From the NCBI GenBank assembly GCA_963729275.1, contig CAVSNH010000014.1, forward strand, positions 124,001 to 188,000: DNA of 64,000 bases. Reading direction: 5' to 3'. Source of the DNA: CAVSNH01 sp963729275 (GTDB lineage Bacteria; Actinomycetota; Acidimicrobiia; Acidimicrobiales; RAAP-2). The translations under genes were made by a program, and so were the position numbers. Each line of letters begins with the position of its first letter. The first letter of the stretch is position 1. The notes beneath the pieces are model-generated. The model ran no database searches. It saw only the letters and a program-made list of their open reading frames with translations, and had not been told where the DNA came from. Below, piece after piece: positions 1-8,922 of this stretch.

Positions 1-117
1 CGCAGGTGCGCCGAGCGCCAGAGCCGGAACGATTGCGAGCACCACCAGCACCACGTCCAGATATCGCAACGCCAGGAGAGAGCGCTCGCTCAACTTGGTG
101 CCCGCCGCTACCGCCAC
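1..117 (-). CDS. Membrane protein of unknown function, N-terminal part only
   Basis: The first 39 residues of a protein that runs off the left edge. The GTG start is fixed by an in-frame TAG four codons upstream. After a short polar, basic stretch (AGTKLSERS) comes a hydrophobic segment (LDVVLVVLAIVPALALGA) that looks like a first transmembrane helix. It lies on the same strand as wecA but 650 bp downstream of it, so it probably has its own promoter. No family could be recognised from this fragment; the rest of the gene would decide it. Confidence 0.55.
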   Translation of the reverse strand, partial: MAVAAGTKLSERSLLALRYLDVVLVVLAIVPALALGAPA

Positions 118-769
118 GGCAGGGTCCTAGGGTGATGAGGCACCGGGCGCAGAGCATGCCCAGTTGGGTGCCACCCGTGAGCCCAGCCTGCCGCCGGCTG
201 GCCCGCTCCTCGGGGCCCCGGGAGGGTCGCGGGGAGGATCACCGGGGCATGTTCGCATGGTGACGCAGGTGAGGCAAAACCCTGGGCGACGGTGTTCCTA
301 CCGCGTTCATTCCGACAGGTATGCGCGCCCAGATGCCGGAGTAGACCGGGCCGCCGTCGCCGCACTTGCCGCCCTTGCCCCCGCGAAGATCGGCCGGTCC
401 GGCTGCAAAAGCCTCGTCCATGTGGGTGGCCGGAGTTGTCAGGTCCCGCGTTGGGAGGTGGGGAGGAATGGTCCATCAGGGTGGCCTCGGGCCTTCAGGC
501 AGGGATGGTGTGGTCGCGACCGGTCGGGCCGCCGCCCGGACGAAGGCTCTTTGGGAGGGCGAGGGGCCCGAGACGCACAGCCAAATCATCGCATCTGAGG
601 CCCACAGGCGGCAAAACGGCGGAAACACACCGTTCACACTCCTGAGACATCCATCGTCGGCGATGTGGGCCATCGTCGGCGATGTGGGCCATCGTCGGCG
701 ATGTGGGCCATCGTCGGCGATGTGGAGGCCTCGACCCGCCGCCCCGCGCCTCGCCCCGCAGCGACTCGC
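118..769. other. Intergenic stretch without a recognisable gene
   Basis: About 650 bp between wecA and the left-edge gene. Open frames exist on both strands, but they translate into Arg/Pro/Gly-rich sequence with no recognisable domain, as expected by chance at this GC content. The part next to the left-edge gene is probably its 5' region. The only clear structure is the tandem hairpin repeat at 652-725, just 3' of wecA. Confidence 0.5.
652..725. repeat. 19-bp tandem repeat, 3.9 copies, each unit a small hairpin
   Basis: The unit CATCGTCGGCGATGTGGGC starts at 652, 671, 690 and 709; the last copy is cut short. Each unit contains the inverted repeat CATCG-TCGG-CGATG, so the array can fold as four successive stem-loops. 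It begins about 45 bp past the wecA stop codon. It could act as a 3' RNA structure or terminator, or be a simple repeat expansion. Confidence 0.9.
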
Positions 770-1942
770 CTAGTGCGTCTGCTCGACGACGGGTAGCTCC
801 CCCTCCGGCCCGAGCCCGACCTCCCTGCGGATGGACGGGTGGAACAACGTGTAGAGGACGATGCCGAGGGCCAGGACGCCGAAGGGGATAAAGGCGTTGA
901 CCCTCGAGATGTAGAGCGGGAAGAGGATGAACCCGGAGAGGAGGACGGTCCAGGCCCACAGGATGAGGACGCTGCGCCGGTGACCGTGGCCCAGCCGAAG
1001 GAGCCGGTGGTGCAGGTGGTTCTTGTCGGGCGTGGAAAAGCCGGTGCGGTTGGCCGTCCGCCGCAGGAAGGCGAAGGCCATGTCGACGATGGGCACCCCG
1101 AGGATGAAGAAGGGGATGAAGAGCGGGGCGAAGAAGAAGTAAGTCTCGCCGCTGCGGGCGGCGACGCCGCCCACCGTCCCATAGGCCCGACCCCCGATCA
1201 GCATGGTCGAGGCGGCCATGAGAAGACCGAGCAGGAGGGCTCCGGCGTCGCCCATGAAGATCCGGGCCGGGTGGAAGTTGTGGGGAAGGAAGCCGAGACA
1301 GATCCCGCAGGTCACTATGGCGATCAGGGGGCCGATGTTGTCGGTCGGCAGGTTCCCCAGGTGCTGGAGGTGGAGCCCGTAGACGGCGAGGGTGCCCGAG
1401 GCGATGGCCACCACCCCTGCAGCCAGCCCGTCGAGCCCGTCGATCAGGTTGACGGCATTGCTGATGGCGATGACCCAGATGGCGGTGAAGAGCGGCGTCC
1501 ACTGCGGGGAGAGGAGCACCGTCCCGGCCAGGGGCAGCTTGAACTGGACCCAGGTGACGCCGAGGAAGTAGAGGACAGTGGCCGCCAGCACCTGGCCGGC
1601 CATCTTGGCCGGCGCCGACATGTCGCGGAGGTCGTCGATGACGCCAACCACGAAGATGGCGGCGGCGCCGAGGATAAGGCCGAGCGGCTCGGAGGTGTTG
1701 CGGAACAGCGGGGCCAGGGCCGGGATGGAGGCAGCAATCGCCCAGGCCACGAGCAGGGCTAAGAACATGGCCACTCCGCCGGCCTGAGGGGTGACCTGCT
1801 GGTGCACCTTGCGTTCGTCGGGCTGGGCCACGTATCCGACCTCGGAGGCCAGGTGGCGCACGGGGAAGGTCAGCAGGTAGGAGCCGACGGCTGCAGCCGC
1901 CAGGACGGCGGCGTACCAATTGAGCGGGATGGCGGTGCTCAT
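770..1942 (-). CDS. wecA: UDP-GlcNAc:undecaprenyl-phosphate GlcNAc-1-phosphate transferase (WecA/TagO type)
   Basis: Integral membrane enzyme that transfers a sugar-1-phosphate from a UDP-sugar to undecaprenyl phosphate. This is the first step in building wall teichoic acid, arabinogalactan-linker or surface polysaccharide. The 390-residue protein has about ten hydrophobic segments. It carries the family motifs on cytoplasmic loops: the acidic pair in VIDDLRD near residue 100, NAVNLIDGLDG near 160, and MGDAGALLLG in the middle. WecA is preferred to MraY from the loop sequences and because no mur genes are nearby. It starts 22 bp after glyA and is the last gene of rpiB-glyA-wecA. A similar arrangement, with rfe/wecA ahead of the ATP synthase operon, is known in other actinobacteria. 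Confidence 0.9.
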   Translation of the reverse strand: MSTAIPLNWYAAVLAAAAVGSYLLTFPVRHLASEVGYVAQPDERKVHQQVTPQAGGVAMFLALLVAWAIAASIPALAPLFRNTSEPLGLILGAAAIFVVGVIDDLRDMSAPAKMAGQVLAATVLYFLGVTWVQFKLPLAGTVLLSPQWTPLFTAIWVIAISNAVNLIDGLDGLAAGVVAIASGTLAVYGLHLQHLGNLPTDNIGPLIAIVTCGICLGFLPHNFHPARIFMGDAGALLLGLLMAASTMLIGGRAYGTVGGVAARSGETYFFFAPLFIPFFILGVPIVDMAFAFLRRTANRTGFSTPDKNHLHHRLLRLGHGHRRSVLILWAWTVLLSGFILFPLYISRVNAFIPFGVLALGIVLYTLFHPSIRREVGLGPEGELPVVEQTH

Positions 1943-1964
1943 CGGCGGCCGGCCGGCCGGAGGG

Positions 1965-3287
1965 TCACCGACCGGTGAGCGTCGGGTACGGCGGGAACGC
2001 GGCGCACAGCGCGCCCACCTCGGCCCGCACTCGGGTCAACGCGTCGGCATCGTCGCGCTGGCGGAGGGCGCGACCGATGAGCTCGCCGATGATCTCCATG
2101 TCCGACTCACCCATGCCCGCGGTTGTCTCGGCCGCCGAGCCGAGGCGCAGCCCCGAACCGGCAAAGGGCGGGCGCGGGTCGTCTGGGATGGTGTTGCGGT
2201 TACAGGTGATCCCGGCCCGGTCGAGGACCTGCTCGGCTTGTTTACCGGTGAGCTCTGGGTCGAAGGTGCGGAGGTCGAGGAGGACCTGGTGGTTCTCCGT
2301 CCCGCCGGACACCAGGCGGAAGCCGTCAGCGGCGAGGGCGCGCCCGAGGGCGGCCGCGTTCCGCAGCACCTGAACGGTGTAGTCGTGGAACTCGGGCCTG
2401 GCCGCCTCACCGAAGGCCACCGCCTTGGCCGCGATGATGTGCTCGAGCGGTCCACCCTGAAGTCCGGGGAACACGGCGCTGTCGATCGTCTTGGCCAGCT
2501 CGGCGCCGCACAGGATGGCCCCGCCGCGCGGCCCGCGCAGGGTCTTGTGGGTGGTGAAGGTCACCACGTCGGCCACGCCGACCGGTGAGGGATGCACGCC
2601 CCCTGCGATCAGCCCAGCCGGGTGGGCGGCGTCGAAGAGAAAGCGGGCGCCGATCGAGTCGGCGATCTCGCGAAACGGCATCGGGTCGATGATGCGCGCG
2701 TAGGCGGTCGAGCCGGCCAGAATGAGTTTGGGCCGTTCGCGACGGGCGACTTCGGCCACCTGGTCGAAGTCGATGACCTCGCCCGGCTTGTCCGGGTCGC
2801 CGGTGGCAGCCGAGACGCCGTAGTAGACGAAGCGCCAGATCTTCGAGGTGATGCTGACCGGGGAACCATGGGTGAGGTGGCCGCCGTGGTCGAGTCGCAT
2901 GGCCAGGATGGTGTCGCCCGGCTCGAGCAGCGCCTGGTAGGCGGCGAGGTTGGCGTTGGCCCCGGCGTGGGGCTGCACGTTGGCGTGCTCGGCCCCGAAG
3001 AGAGCGCACAGGCGGGCCTTGGCCAGCTCCTCGACCTCGTCGATGACCTGGTTGCCGCCGTAGTAGCGGCGACCGGGATAGCCCTCGGAGTACTTGTTGG
3101 TGAGGATGGAGCCGGCAGCGGCGAGCACGGCCGGTGAGGCGAAATTCTCGGAGGCGATGAGTTGGAGGGTGGTCGACTGGCGGTTGGCCTCGTCTCGGAG
3201 CAGGCCGACGACCTCGGGGTCACCGGCCAGCCAGGCGTCGAACGGCGTGGCGCCGTGATCGAGCACGGGCTCGAGGTGGTCCGTCAC
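1965..3287 (-). CDS. glyA: Serine hydroxymethyltransferase
   Basis: PLP enzyme that interconverts serine and glycine while loading a one-carbon unit on tetrahydrofolate. The 440-residue length fits the family. Visible motifs are IASENF near the N-terminus, NKYSEGYPGRRYYGG, and the PLP-lysine site THKTLRGPRGG. The GTG start at 3287 overlaps the rpiB stop as GTGA, which implies translational coupling. Longer in-frame N-termini exist, but they lie inside rpiB and look non-native. It sits between rpiB and wecA. It links to the serine genes at 22-26 kb and to purU, which share the same serine and one-carbon pool. Confidence 0.96.
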   Translation of the reverse strand: MTDHLEPVLDHGATPFDAWLAGDPEVVGLLRDEANRQSTTLQLIASENFASPAVLAAAGSILTNKYSEGYPGRRYYGGNQVIDEVEELAKARLCALFGAEHANVQPHAGANANLAAYQALLEPGDTILAMRLDHGGHLTHGSPVSITSKIWRFVYYGVSAATGDPDKPGEVIDFDQVAEVARRERPKLILAGSTAYARIIDPMPFREIADSIGARFLFDAAHPAGLIAGGVHPSPVGVADVVTFTTHKTLRGPRGGAILCGAELAKTIDSAVFPGLQGGPLEHIIAAKAVAFGEAARPEFHDYTVQVLRNAAALGRALAADGFRLVSGGTENHQVLLDLRTFDPELTGKQAEQVLDRAGITCNRNTIPDDPRPPFAGSGLRLGSAAETTAGMGESDMEIIGELIGRALRQRDDADALTRVRAEVGALCAAFPPYPTLTGR

Positions 3288-3769
3288 CGGCTCGACTCCG
3301 CCACGGCTCGTTCGTCCGCCGACCGGCTCTCCGCTTCGTACTCGCGGATCTCCTCGACACGCCGAGAATGCCGGCCTCCCTCGAAGTCGGTGGAGAAGAA
3401 GGTGTCGACGGCGTCGATGGCCTCGGCCGTGCCCGTCGTCCGGCCACCCAAGCAGACCACATTGGCGTCGTTGTGGCGTCGGGACAGAGACGCCGTGGTC
3501 ACGTCGTGAACCAGAGCCGCCCGTACGCCGGGGACCTTGTTGGCCGAGATGCTGATGCCGATGCCCGTTCCGCAGACGCACAGGCCACGGTCGGCCCGCC
3601 CCTCGGCCACGGCCCGGCCCACGGCGATGCCGAAGAGCGGATAGTCGACGGGTTCCGTCGAGGAGTCGGTGCCGAGGTCGGAAACCGCATGCCCGGCCTC
3701 GGCCAGATGCCCGGCGAGGGCCGCCTTGAGGTCGAAACCGGCGTGGTCCGAGCCGACGGCGATGCGCAT
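3284..3769 (-). CDS. rpiB: Ribose-5-phosphate isomerase B
   Basis: Cytoplasmic isomerase of the RpiB/LacAB family that interconverts ribose-5-phosphate and ribulose-5-phosphate. At 161 residues it is a typical single-domain member. It starts MRIAVGSDHAGFDLK and carries the active-site segment GLCVCGTGIGISISANK with the catalytic Cys. A later stretch, HNDANVVCLGGR, binds the phosphate. It is the first gene of the rpiB-glyA-wecA unit and overlaps glyA by 4 nt. The 5' spacer (3770-3908) contains a strong palindrome that probably separates it from the upstream gene. Confidence 0.95.
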   Translation of the reverse strand: MRIAVGSDHAGFDLKAALAGHLAEAGHAVSDLGTDSSTEPVDYPLFGIAVGRAVAEGRADRGLCVCGTGIGISISANKVPGVRAALVHDVTTASLSRRHNDANVVCLGGRTTGTAEAIDAVDTFFSTDFEGGRHSRRVEEIREYEAESRSADERAVAESSR

Positions 3770-3835
3770 TGCCCCGAGTGTACCGAGGGGGGTGGCCGCG
3801 AGGGCTTAGCCGTCTGCCGTCTGCGGCCCCTCCGC

Positions 3836-3861
3836 GCGGCCCCGCCGCGCGGCGGGGCCGC
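3836..3861. terminator. 26-bp perfect GC palindrome, probable terminator or 3' hairpin
   Basis: Positions 3836-3861 read the same on both strands, centred on CGCG. It lies between the stop of the YbhN-type gene (3909) and the rpiB start (3769). As RNA it would form a very stable hairpin with almost no loop. No T-run follows, so a classical intrinsic terminator is uncertain. The flanking sequence is also repetitive (CCGCCGCTCAG copies). Confidence 0.5.
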
Positions 3862-3908
3862 CTGCCGCCCCTCCGCCTCTTCGCCCCGCCGCTCAGCCGC
3901 CCCGCCGC

Positions 3909-5084
3909 TCAGGAGGGGGACGGCTCGACGGACATGGGCGGTGGTGCGTCCGGTTGTCGGTAGCGGTGCCGGAACACGAAATAGGCGAACGGCCCCGACA
4001 GGAGCGGCAACCAGTAGGAGGCCAACCGGTAGGCGAGGGTGGCGAGGACAGCCTGCGCGGCCGTCAAGCCGGCCGAGGCCAGCAACAGGGAGAGGCTGGC
4101 CTCGACGATGCCGAGGCCCCCAGGGGTGATGGGCACGAGGCCGATGACACCGGCCACCGCGTAGGTGAGCAGGATGAGGGACGGGCGTGGGTGGGCACCC
4201 ACCGCCCGGCAGCAGAACAGAAGGCAGAGGAAGTCGAAGAGGAGGCGCCCGGCGGAGAGCAGCGTGGCTTGCCACCACTTCTCGCCGAGCACGGTGCGGA
4301 TGAGGTCGCGCTGCTCGATGAGCCGGTCGGCCAGTCCGGTCAACGGCTGGCGTTTGCGGTACAGGCGGTTGCGGATGTCCTGGGCCACGTTGCCGGCCAC
4401 CCGGAGGGGTCCGTTGGTGGCCATGACCACGGCGGCGAAGGCGACGAAGAGCACGAAGCCCACGGCACCGAGGATGGCGGCACTGGCCAGCTCGGCATGG
4501 ACGGGCGCACCGAAGAGAACCACGGGAAGGAGGAACACGGGCAGGGCCAGCAGGCCGCCGATGCCGAGGAAGGAGAAGGCGGTGAGTCCGCCCACCGAGT
4601 CGGCGGCGTCCATTCCGCTCAGCGCCAGCATCCGGAACTGCACGGCCGCGCCGGCTGCCTGCCCTCCCGGCACGATGAGCGAAATGGCATTGCCAGCCAA
4701 CTGGGCGGTGACCACCGGGAACCAACGCCGCGTGCGCAGGGCCATGCGCTGGAGGGAGAACGTGCAGACGAAGTGGACCCCCTCGGAGAAAAGGGCGGGG
4801 ATGAACCAGAGCAGGTTGAGGTCCACGATGCGCGGCCACGAATGGAACACGCCGATGACCTCGGGGGCGACGACGTAGAGGGCCGCGCCGGCAATGACGA
4901 TCACGATGGATCGCTTGACCACTGCCTTCCAGGGGAAGGGGTGCTGCTGCTCCCGCTCGAACTGGGCCTCGAACGACCCCGGTTTGGGCTCGCCCGTCCC
5001 GGCCTCGCCCCCCCCGGCCTCGCCCTGGCCGGCCGGACCCCCTTCGCCAGGACCGGAAGGCGCGCTGGGATCGCTCACCGGCAC
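3909..5084 (-). CDS. YbhN/LPG-synthase-type integral membrane protein (flippase-like)
   Basis: A polytopic membrane protein of 391 residues. A Gly/Pro/Glu-rich cytoplasmic N-terminus (about 45 residues) is followed by roughly eight hydrophobic segments. It resembles the transmembrane half of lysylphosphatidylglycerol synthases (UPF0104/YbhN family), with the typical LVPITPGGLGIVEASL motif near residue 300. The catalytic aminoacyl-transfer domain is absent, so a lipid flippase-like or accessory membrane role is more likely than lipid lysinylation. The start is GTG at 5084; GTG at 5078, six bases downstream, fits the AGCAGG site about as well. It lies 64 bp after the hydrolase gene on the same strand. 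Confidence 0.75.
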   Translation of the reverse strand: MPVSDPSAPSGPGEGGPAGQGEAGGGEAGTGEPKPGSFEAQFEREQQHPFPWKAVVKRSIVIVIAGAALYVVAPEVIGVFHSWPRIVDLNLLWFIPALFSEGVHFVCTFSLQRMALRTRRWFPVVTAQLAGNAISLIVPGGQAAGAAVQFRMLALSGMDAADSVGGLTAFSFLGIGGLLALPVFLLPVVLFGAPVHAELASAAILGAVGFVLFVAFAAVVMATNGPLRVAGNVAQDIRNRLYRKRQPLTGLADRLIEQRDLIRTVLGEKWWQATLLSAGRLLFDFLCLLFCCRAVGAHPRPSLILLTYAVAGVIGLVPITPGGLGIVEASLSLLLASAGLTAAQAVLATLAYRLASYWLPLLSGPFAYFVFRHRYRQPDAPPPMSVEPSPS

Positions 5085-5148
5085 CTGCTCGTGCGGTCGC
5101 TCGTCGTCATGCGGCGGTCGTGCCCCACGTCGGCCGGGATTGGTCGGC

Positions 5149-6285
5149 TCAGCCCTCGGCCAGCGCTGCCGCGGCGGCGAACATGACGTTGGCGCCGCGG
5201 AAGTCGCCCTGGATGCCCGACTCCATCCGGTTCATCACGTAACAAACGGTGAGACGGGCATCGAGGTCCATCACGATGAGGGAGCCGCCGTAGCCGCCCC
5301 AGAAGCACGCACGCGGGCCGATGGGCATGAACTCGTTGCGCAGCCCGTAACCCATTCCGAACCGGTTGGGCAGGCCGAGCACGAGGTCGATCCCGTCGAT
5401 CTGCTCGTCGAAGATCAGGTCGCAGGCGGACGACGACAGGAGGCGGGTGCCGCGAGCTTCGCCGGAGCCGGCAATGATCGACTGGACGAGGGCGACCGAG
5501 CGGGCGTTGCCGTGCCCGTTGGCCGCGGGGATCTCGGCCCGCCGCCACCACTCTCGGTGGGGGTAGGTGGCGTCGATGAGCGGATTGCTGAACACCCGGA
5601 TGGTCATGGGCGACACCCCCGTGGCCATCGCCTCCAGGTCGATGGCCGGCGGAGGGATGACGTAGGAGACCCGGTCGTCCTCGGACGGCGCCAGCCCGAT
5701 GTGGAAGTCGGCACCCAACGGGTCGGCCACCTCCTTCTTGAAGAAGGTGCCGATGGTCTCACCCGTGATCCGGCGGACGATCTCGCCGATGAGGTAGCCC
5801 TGGGTCAGCGCGTGGTATCCCGAGGCCGTTCCCGGCTCCCACCAGGGCTCCTGGGCGGCCAGCAGCGCGGTGCACTTCTCCCAGTCGGCCAGGTCCTCGC
5901 CCGTCACCGGCTCCGTCCAGCCAGCCAGCCCGGCCGTGTGCGCCATGACGTGGCGGACCTCGACCGTCTCCTTGTCGGCAGCCTTGAACTCGGGCCAGTA
6001 CTTGGCCACCGGTGCGTAGAAGTCGAGCTCGCCGCGGTCGGCCAGCATGAGCGCGCAGAGAAAGGTCATGGTCTTCGTGGTCGACCACACGTTGGTGATG
6101 GTGTCGCGCTCCCATGGCTCCGTACCGGCCTCGTCGACCGTGCCGCCCCAGATGTCGACGACCAGATCGCCGTCGACCACGATGGCGACCGACGCCCCCA
6201 CGTCCGTGCCCGCGTCGAGGCTGGACGACAGCGTCGTGGCCACCGCCTCGAAGCGTGGGTCCCAGGTGCCCTGTAGCTGCGCCAT
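5149..6285 (-). CDS. Serine hydrolase of the beta-lactamase/EstB fold (class C-like)
   Basis: Penicillin-binding-protein-like hydrolase of 378 residues, probably an esterase or amidase rather than a true beta-lactamase. The nucleophile motif SxxK is STTK in NVWSTTKTMTF near residue 65. The second motif Tyr lies in the GYHALTQGYL region near residue 160. No signal peptide is visible, so it is probably cytoplasmic. The start at 6285 is chosen because AGGAGG sits six bases upstream; the longer in-frame extension lacks such a site. It is divergent from greA across a 138-bp spacer. The substrate cannot be inferred. Confidence 0.85.
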   Translation of the reverse strand: MAQLQGTWDPRFEAVATTLSSSLDAGTDVGASVAIVVDGDLVVDIWGGTVDEAGTEPWERDTITNVWSTTKTMTFLCALMLADRGELDFYAPVAKYWPEFKAADKETVEVRHVMAHTAGLAGWTEPVTGEDLADWEKCTALLAAQEPWWEPGTASGYHALTQGYLIGEIVRRITGETIGTFFKKEVADPLGADFHIGLAPSEDDRVSYVIPPPAIDLEAMATGVSPMTIRVFSNPLIDATYPHREWWRRAEIPAANGHGNARSVALVQSIIAGSGEARGTRLLSSSACDLIFDEQIDGIDLVLGLPNRFGMGYGLRNEFMPIGPRACFWGGYGGSLIVMDLDARLTVCYVMNRMESGIQGDFRGANVMFAAAAALAEG

Positions 6286-6423
6286 GCGTCCTCCTGAAGA
6301 GCCGGCGTTCCACGAATCTTTCCACGGTGGCCCGTTTCGCACACGCTCGGCCCGGATAGAGGGCCCAGTGGCCTGGCCTCGGGCGCGCCGCGTGGTGAAC
6401 CCCACCCGTTAGCCTGGAGGGCG

Positions 6424-6909
6424 GTGACTGCCCCGTCCGATACTCGGCTGACCCGTGACGCCTACGACCGCTTGACGGCCGAGCTCGAGGACCTGACCAC
6501 CCGTGGCCGGGTCGAGATCGCCCGGGCCATCGAGTCGGCCCGCGCCCTCGGTGACCTCTCCGAGAACGGGGACTACCACGCGGCCAAGGATGCCCAGGGG
6601 AAGATGGAGTCCCGCATCCGGCGCCTCTCCCACCTGCTCAAGAACGCCACCGTCGTCGAGGGGGGTGGAGAGGCCAACGGCGCCGTGACCACGGGCTCGG
6701 TCGTCACCCTTCGCTACGCCGGAGACGACGAGGACGAGACGACCGATTACTTCGTCGGCTCCATCGAGGAGCAACCCGCCGGCCTCACCGTGCTCTCGCC
6801 CCAGTCACCCCTGGGGCTGGCGCTCGTGGGACATACGGCCGGTGACACGGTCGAGTACGCCGCCCCGGGCGGCAACCTCGTGGTCGAGATCGTCAAAGTC
6901 GGGAGCTGA
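6424..6909 (+). CDS. greA: Transcription elongation factor GreA
   Basis: Binds the RNA polymerase secondary channel and promotes cleavage of backtracked RNA. The 161-residue protein has the N-terminal coiled coil with the acidic tip ARALGDLSENGDYHAAKD (two catalytic acidic residues). The C-terminal FKBP-like domain contains the SPLGLALVGHTAGD motif. It starts at GTG with GGAGGG just upstream. leuC begins only 7 nt after its stop, so greA, leuC and leuD are probably co-transcribed, an unusual partner set for greA. Confidence 0.95.
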   Translation: MTAPSDTRLTRDAYDRLTAELEDLTTRGRVEIARAIESARALGDLSENGDYHAAKDAQGKMESRIRRLSHLLKNATVVEGGGEANGAVTTGSVVTLRYAGDDEDETTDYFVGSIEEQPAGLTVLSPQSPLGLALVGHTAGDTVEYAAPGGNLVVEIVKVGS

Positions 6910-6916
6910 CCGTTCC

Positions 6917-8329
6917 ATGAGCGGTGCAGCGCGGACGTTGTCCGAGAAGATCTGGGACGGGCACGTCGTCCATGCCGGCTCGGACGACGAGCCCGACGTC
7001 CTGTTCATCGATCTCCACCTGGTCCACGAAGTGACCTCGCCGCAGGCCTTCGACGGCCTTCGGCTGGCTGGGCGCGGCGTGCGACGGCCCGACCTCACCG
7101 TCGCCACTGCCGACCACAACGTCCCCACCACTGACATCGACGCGCCGGTGGCCGACCCCATCTCCGCCCGGCAGCTCGAGGTGCTGGCGGCCAACTGCGC
7201 CGAATTCGGGATCACCTGCTACCCGATGGGACATGCCAACCAGGGCATCGTGCACATCATCGGGCCCGAGCAGGGCCTCACCCAGCCGGGCATGACCATC
7301 GTTTGCGGTGACAGCCACACCTCCACCCATGGTGCCTTCGGGGCGCTCGCCTTCGGCATCGGCACGAGCGAGGTCGAGCACGTCCTCGCCACCCAGACCC
7401 TGCCCCAGCAGCGTCCCGCCACCATGGCGGTGACCGCCGAAGGCGCACTTCCCGCCGGGGTCACCGCCAAGGACCTGGTCCTGGCCCTGATCGGCCGGAT
7501 CGGTACCAGCGGCGGCAGCGGGCACGTCATCGAGTACCGGGGGTCGGCCGTCCGCGCCCTTTCCATGGAAGGCCGGATGACGGTGTGCAACATGTCGATC
7601 GAGGCCGGGGCCCGGGCCGGGATGATCGCCCCGGACGACATCACCTTCGCCTACCTCGAGGGCCGGGACCACGCACCGAACGGCCAGGCCTGGGAGACGG
7701 CGCTCGACGCTTGGCGGGGCTTGCCGAGCGACGAGGGCGCCGTCTTCGACCAGTCGGTGGAGCTCGACGCCACCACCCTCGCCCCACACGTGACCTGGGG
7801 CACGAACCCCGCCCAGGTCTCCCCCATCGATGGCTCGGTGCCCGACCCCGATGCGTTCTCGGACCCGGCCGAACGCGAAGCCGCCGCCCGTGCCCTCGAC
7901 TACATGGGCCTCTCCGCCGGCACGCCGCTACGCGAGGTGGTGGTGGACACCGTGTTCATCGGGTCGTGCACCAACAGTCGCATCGAGGACCTCCGTGCCG
8001 CCGCCGAGGTGCTGCGCGGCCGACGGGTGCGATCCGGCCTGCGGGCCCTGGTTGTGCCCGGGTCCCACCGGGTCAAGTCGGCCGCCGAGGCCGAGGGTCT
8101 CGACCGGGTCTTCATCGACGCCGGCTTCGAGTGGCGCGAACCCGGCTGCTCGATGTGCTTGGCCATGAACCCGGACAAGCTCTCCCCCGGCGAGCGGGCG
8201 GCGTCGACGTCCAACCGCAATTTCGAAGGGCGCCAAGGCCGGGGCGGCCGCACCCACCTGGTGTCGCCGGCCGTCGCTGCCGCCACCGCCGTGGCCGGGC
8301 ACTTCGCCGCACCGGCGGACCTCGAATGA
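6917..8329 (+). CDS. leuC: 3-isopropylmalate dehydratase, large subunit
   Basis: Aconitase-family subunit that, with LeuD, isomerises 2- to 3-isopropylmalate in leucine synthesis. It has 470 residues, as expected. Cys ligands for the 4Fe-4S cluster are visible in FIGSCTNSR and in EPGCSMCLAMN. Substrate-site motifs include VCGDSHTSTHGAFG and FGIGTSEVEHVLATQ. The ATG at 6917 fits the family N-terminus (SEKIWDGHVV). Its last bases overlap the leuD start, which ensures equal production of both subunits. Confidence 0.97.
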   Translation: MSGAARTLSEKIWDGHVVHAGSDDEPDVLFIDLHLVHEVTSPQAFDGLRLAGRGVRRPDLTVATADHNVPTTDIDAPVADPISARQLEVLAANCAEFGITCYPMGHANQGIVHIIGPEQGLTQPGMTIVCGDSHTSTHGAFGALAFGIGTSEVEHVLATQTLPQQRPATMAVTAEGALPAGVTAKDLVLALIGRIGTSGGSGHVIEYRGSAVRALSMEGRMTVCNMSIEAGARAGMIAPDDITFAYLEGRDHAPNGQAWETALDAWRGLPSDEGAVFDQSVELDATTLAPHVTWGTNPAQVSPIDGSVPDPDAFSDPAEREAAARALDYMGLSAGTPLREVVVDTVFIGSCTNSRIEDLRAAAEVLRGRRVRSGLRALVVPGSHRVKSAAEAEGLDRVFIDAGFEWREPGCSMCLAMNPDKLSPGERAASTSNRNFEGRQGRGGRTHLVSPAVAAATAVAGHFAAPADLE

Positions 8330-8922
8330 TGAAGGCCGTCCGCATCGTGGTCGGCCGCGGGGTCCCCCTCGACCGGTCGGATGTCGACACCGACCAGATC
8401 ATCCCGTCCGACTGGTTGAAGCGGGTGGAGCGCACCGGCTTCGGGGCCGGCCTGTTCAGCGAATGGCGGGACGACCGTGAGTTCGTCCTCAACAAAGAGG
8501 AATACGCGGGGGCGACCATCTTGGTGGCCGGCCCCAACTTCGGGACCGGCTCGTCCCGTGAGCACGCCGTCTGGGCCCTCCAGGACTACGGGTTCGAGGC
8601 GGTCGTCTCTCCCCGCTTTGGTGACATCTTCCGCAACAACTGCACGAAGGCGGGCCTCGTGCCCATCCTGGTCGACGAAGCGACCGGTCGGTCGTTGCTC
8701 GACGCCATCGCCGCCGACCCGGCCGCCGAGATCACCATCGACGTCGAGCGGGGCCGGCTGGAGGTCCCGGCCCACGGGATCGAGGTGGAGTTCCCCCTGG
8801 ACGAGTTCACCCGGCTCCGTCTGATCAACGGCTGGGACGACATCGGGCTCACCCTCCGCTACGAGGACGAGATCGATCGCTTCGAGGAGAGCCGGCCCGA
8901 CTGGCTCCCCACGACGGGCTGA
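8326..8922 (+). CDS. leuD: 3-isopropylmalate dehydratase, small subunit
   Basis: Swivel-domain partner of LeuC, 198 residues. Conserved stretches are VDTDQIIPSDWLKR at the N-terminus, GPNFGTGSSREHA for substrate recognition, and FGDIFRNNCTKAGLVPI. The ATG overlaps the leuC stop as ATGA; a second ATG follows immediately and is an equally possible start. Nothing from the leucine pathway follows. The next 560 bp appear empty up to a bidirectional terminator. Confidence 0.97.
   Translation: MMKAVRIVVGRGVPLDRSDVDTDQIIPSDWLKRVERTGFGAGLFSEWRDDREFVLNKEEYAGATILVAGPNFGTGSSREHAVWALQDYGFEAVVSPRFGDIFRNNCTKAGLVPILVDEATGRSLLDAIAADPAAEITIDVERGRLEVPAHGIEVEFPLDEFTRLRLINGWDDIGLTLRYEDEIDRFEESRPDWLPTTG

Noticed and set aside
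118..645. Several open frames of 60-144 codons on both strands
   Set aside because: They are Arg/Pro/Gly-rich with no domain, poor starts and mutual overlap, as expected by chance in high-GC DNA.
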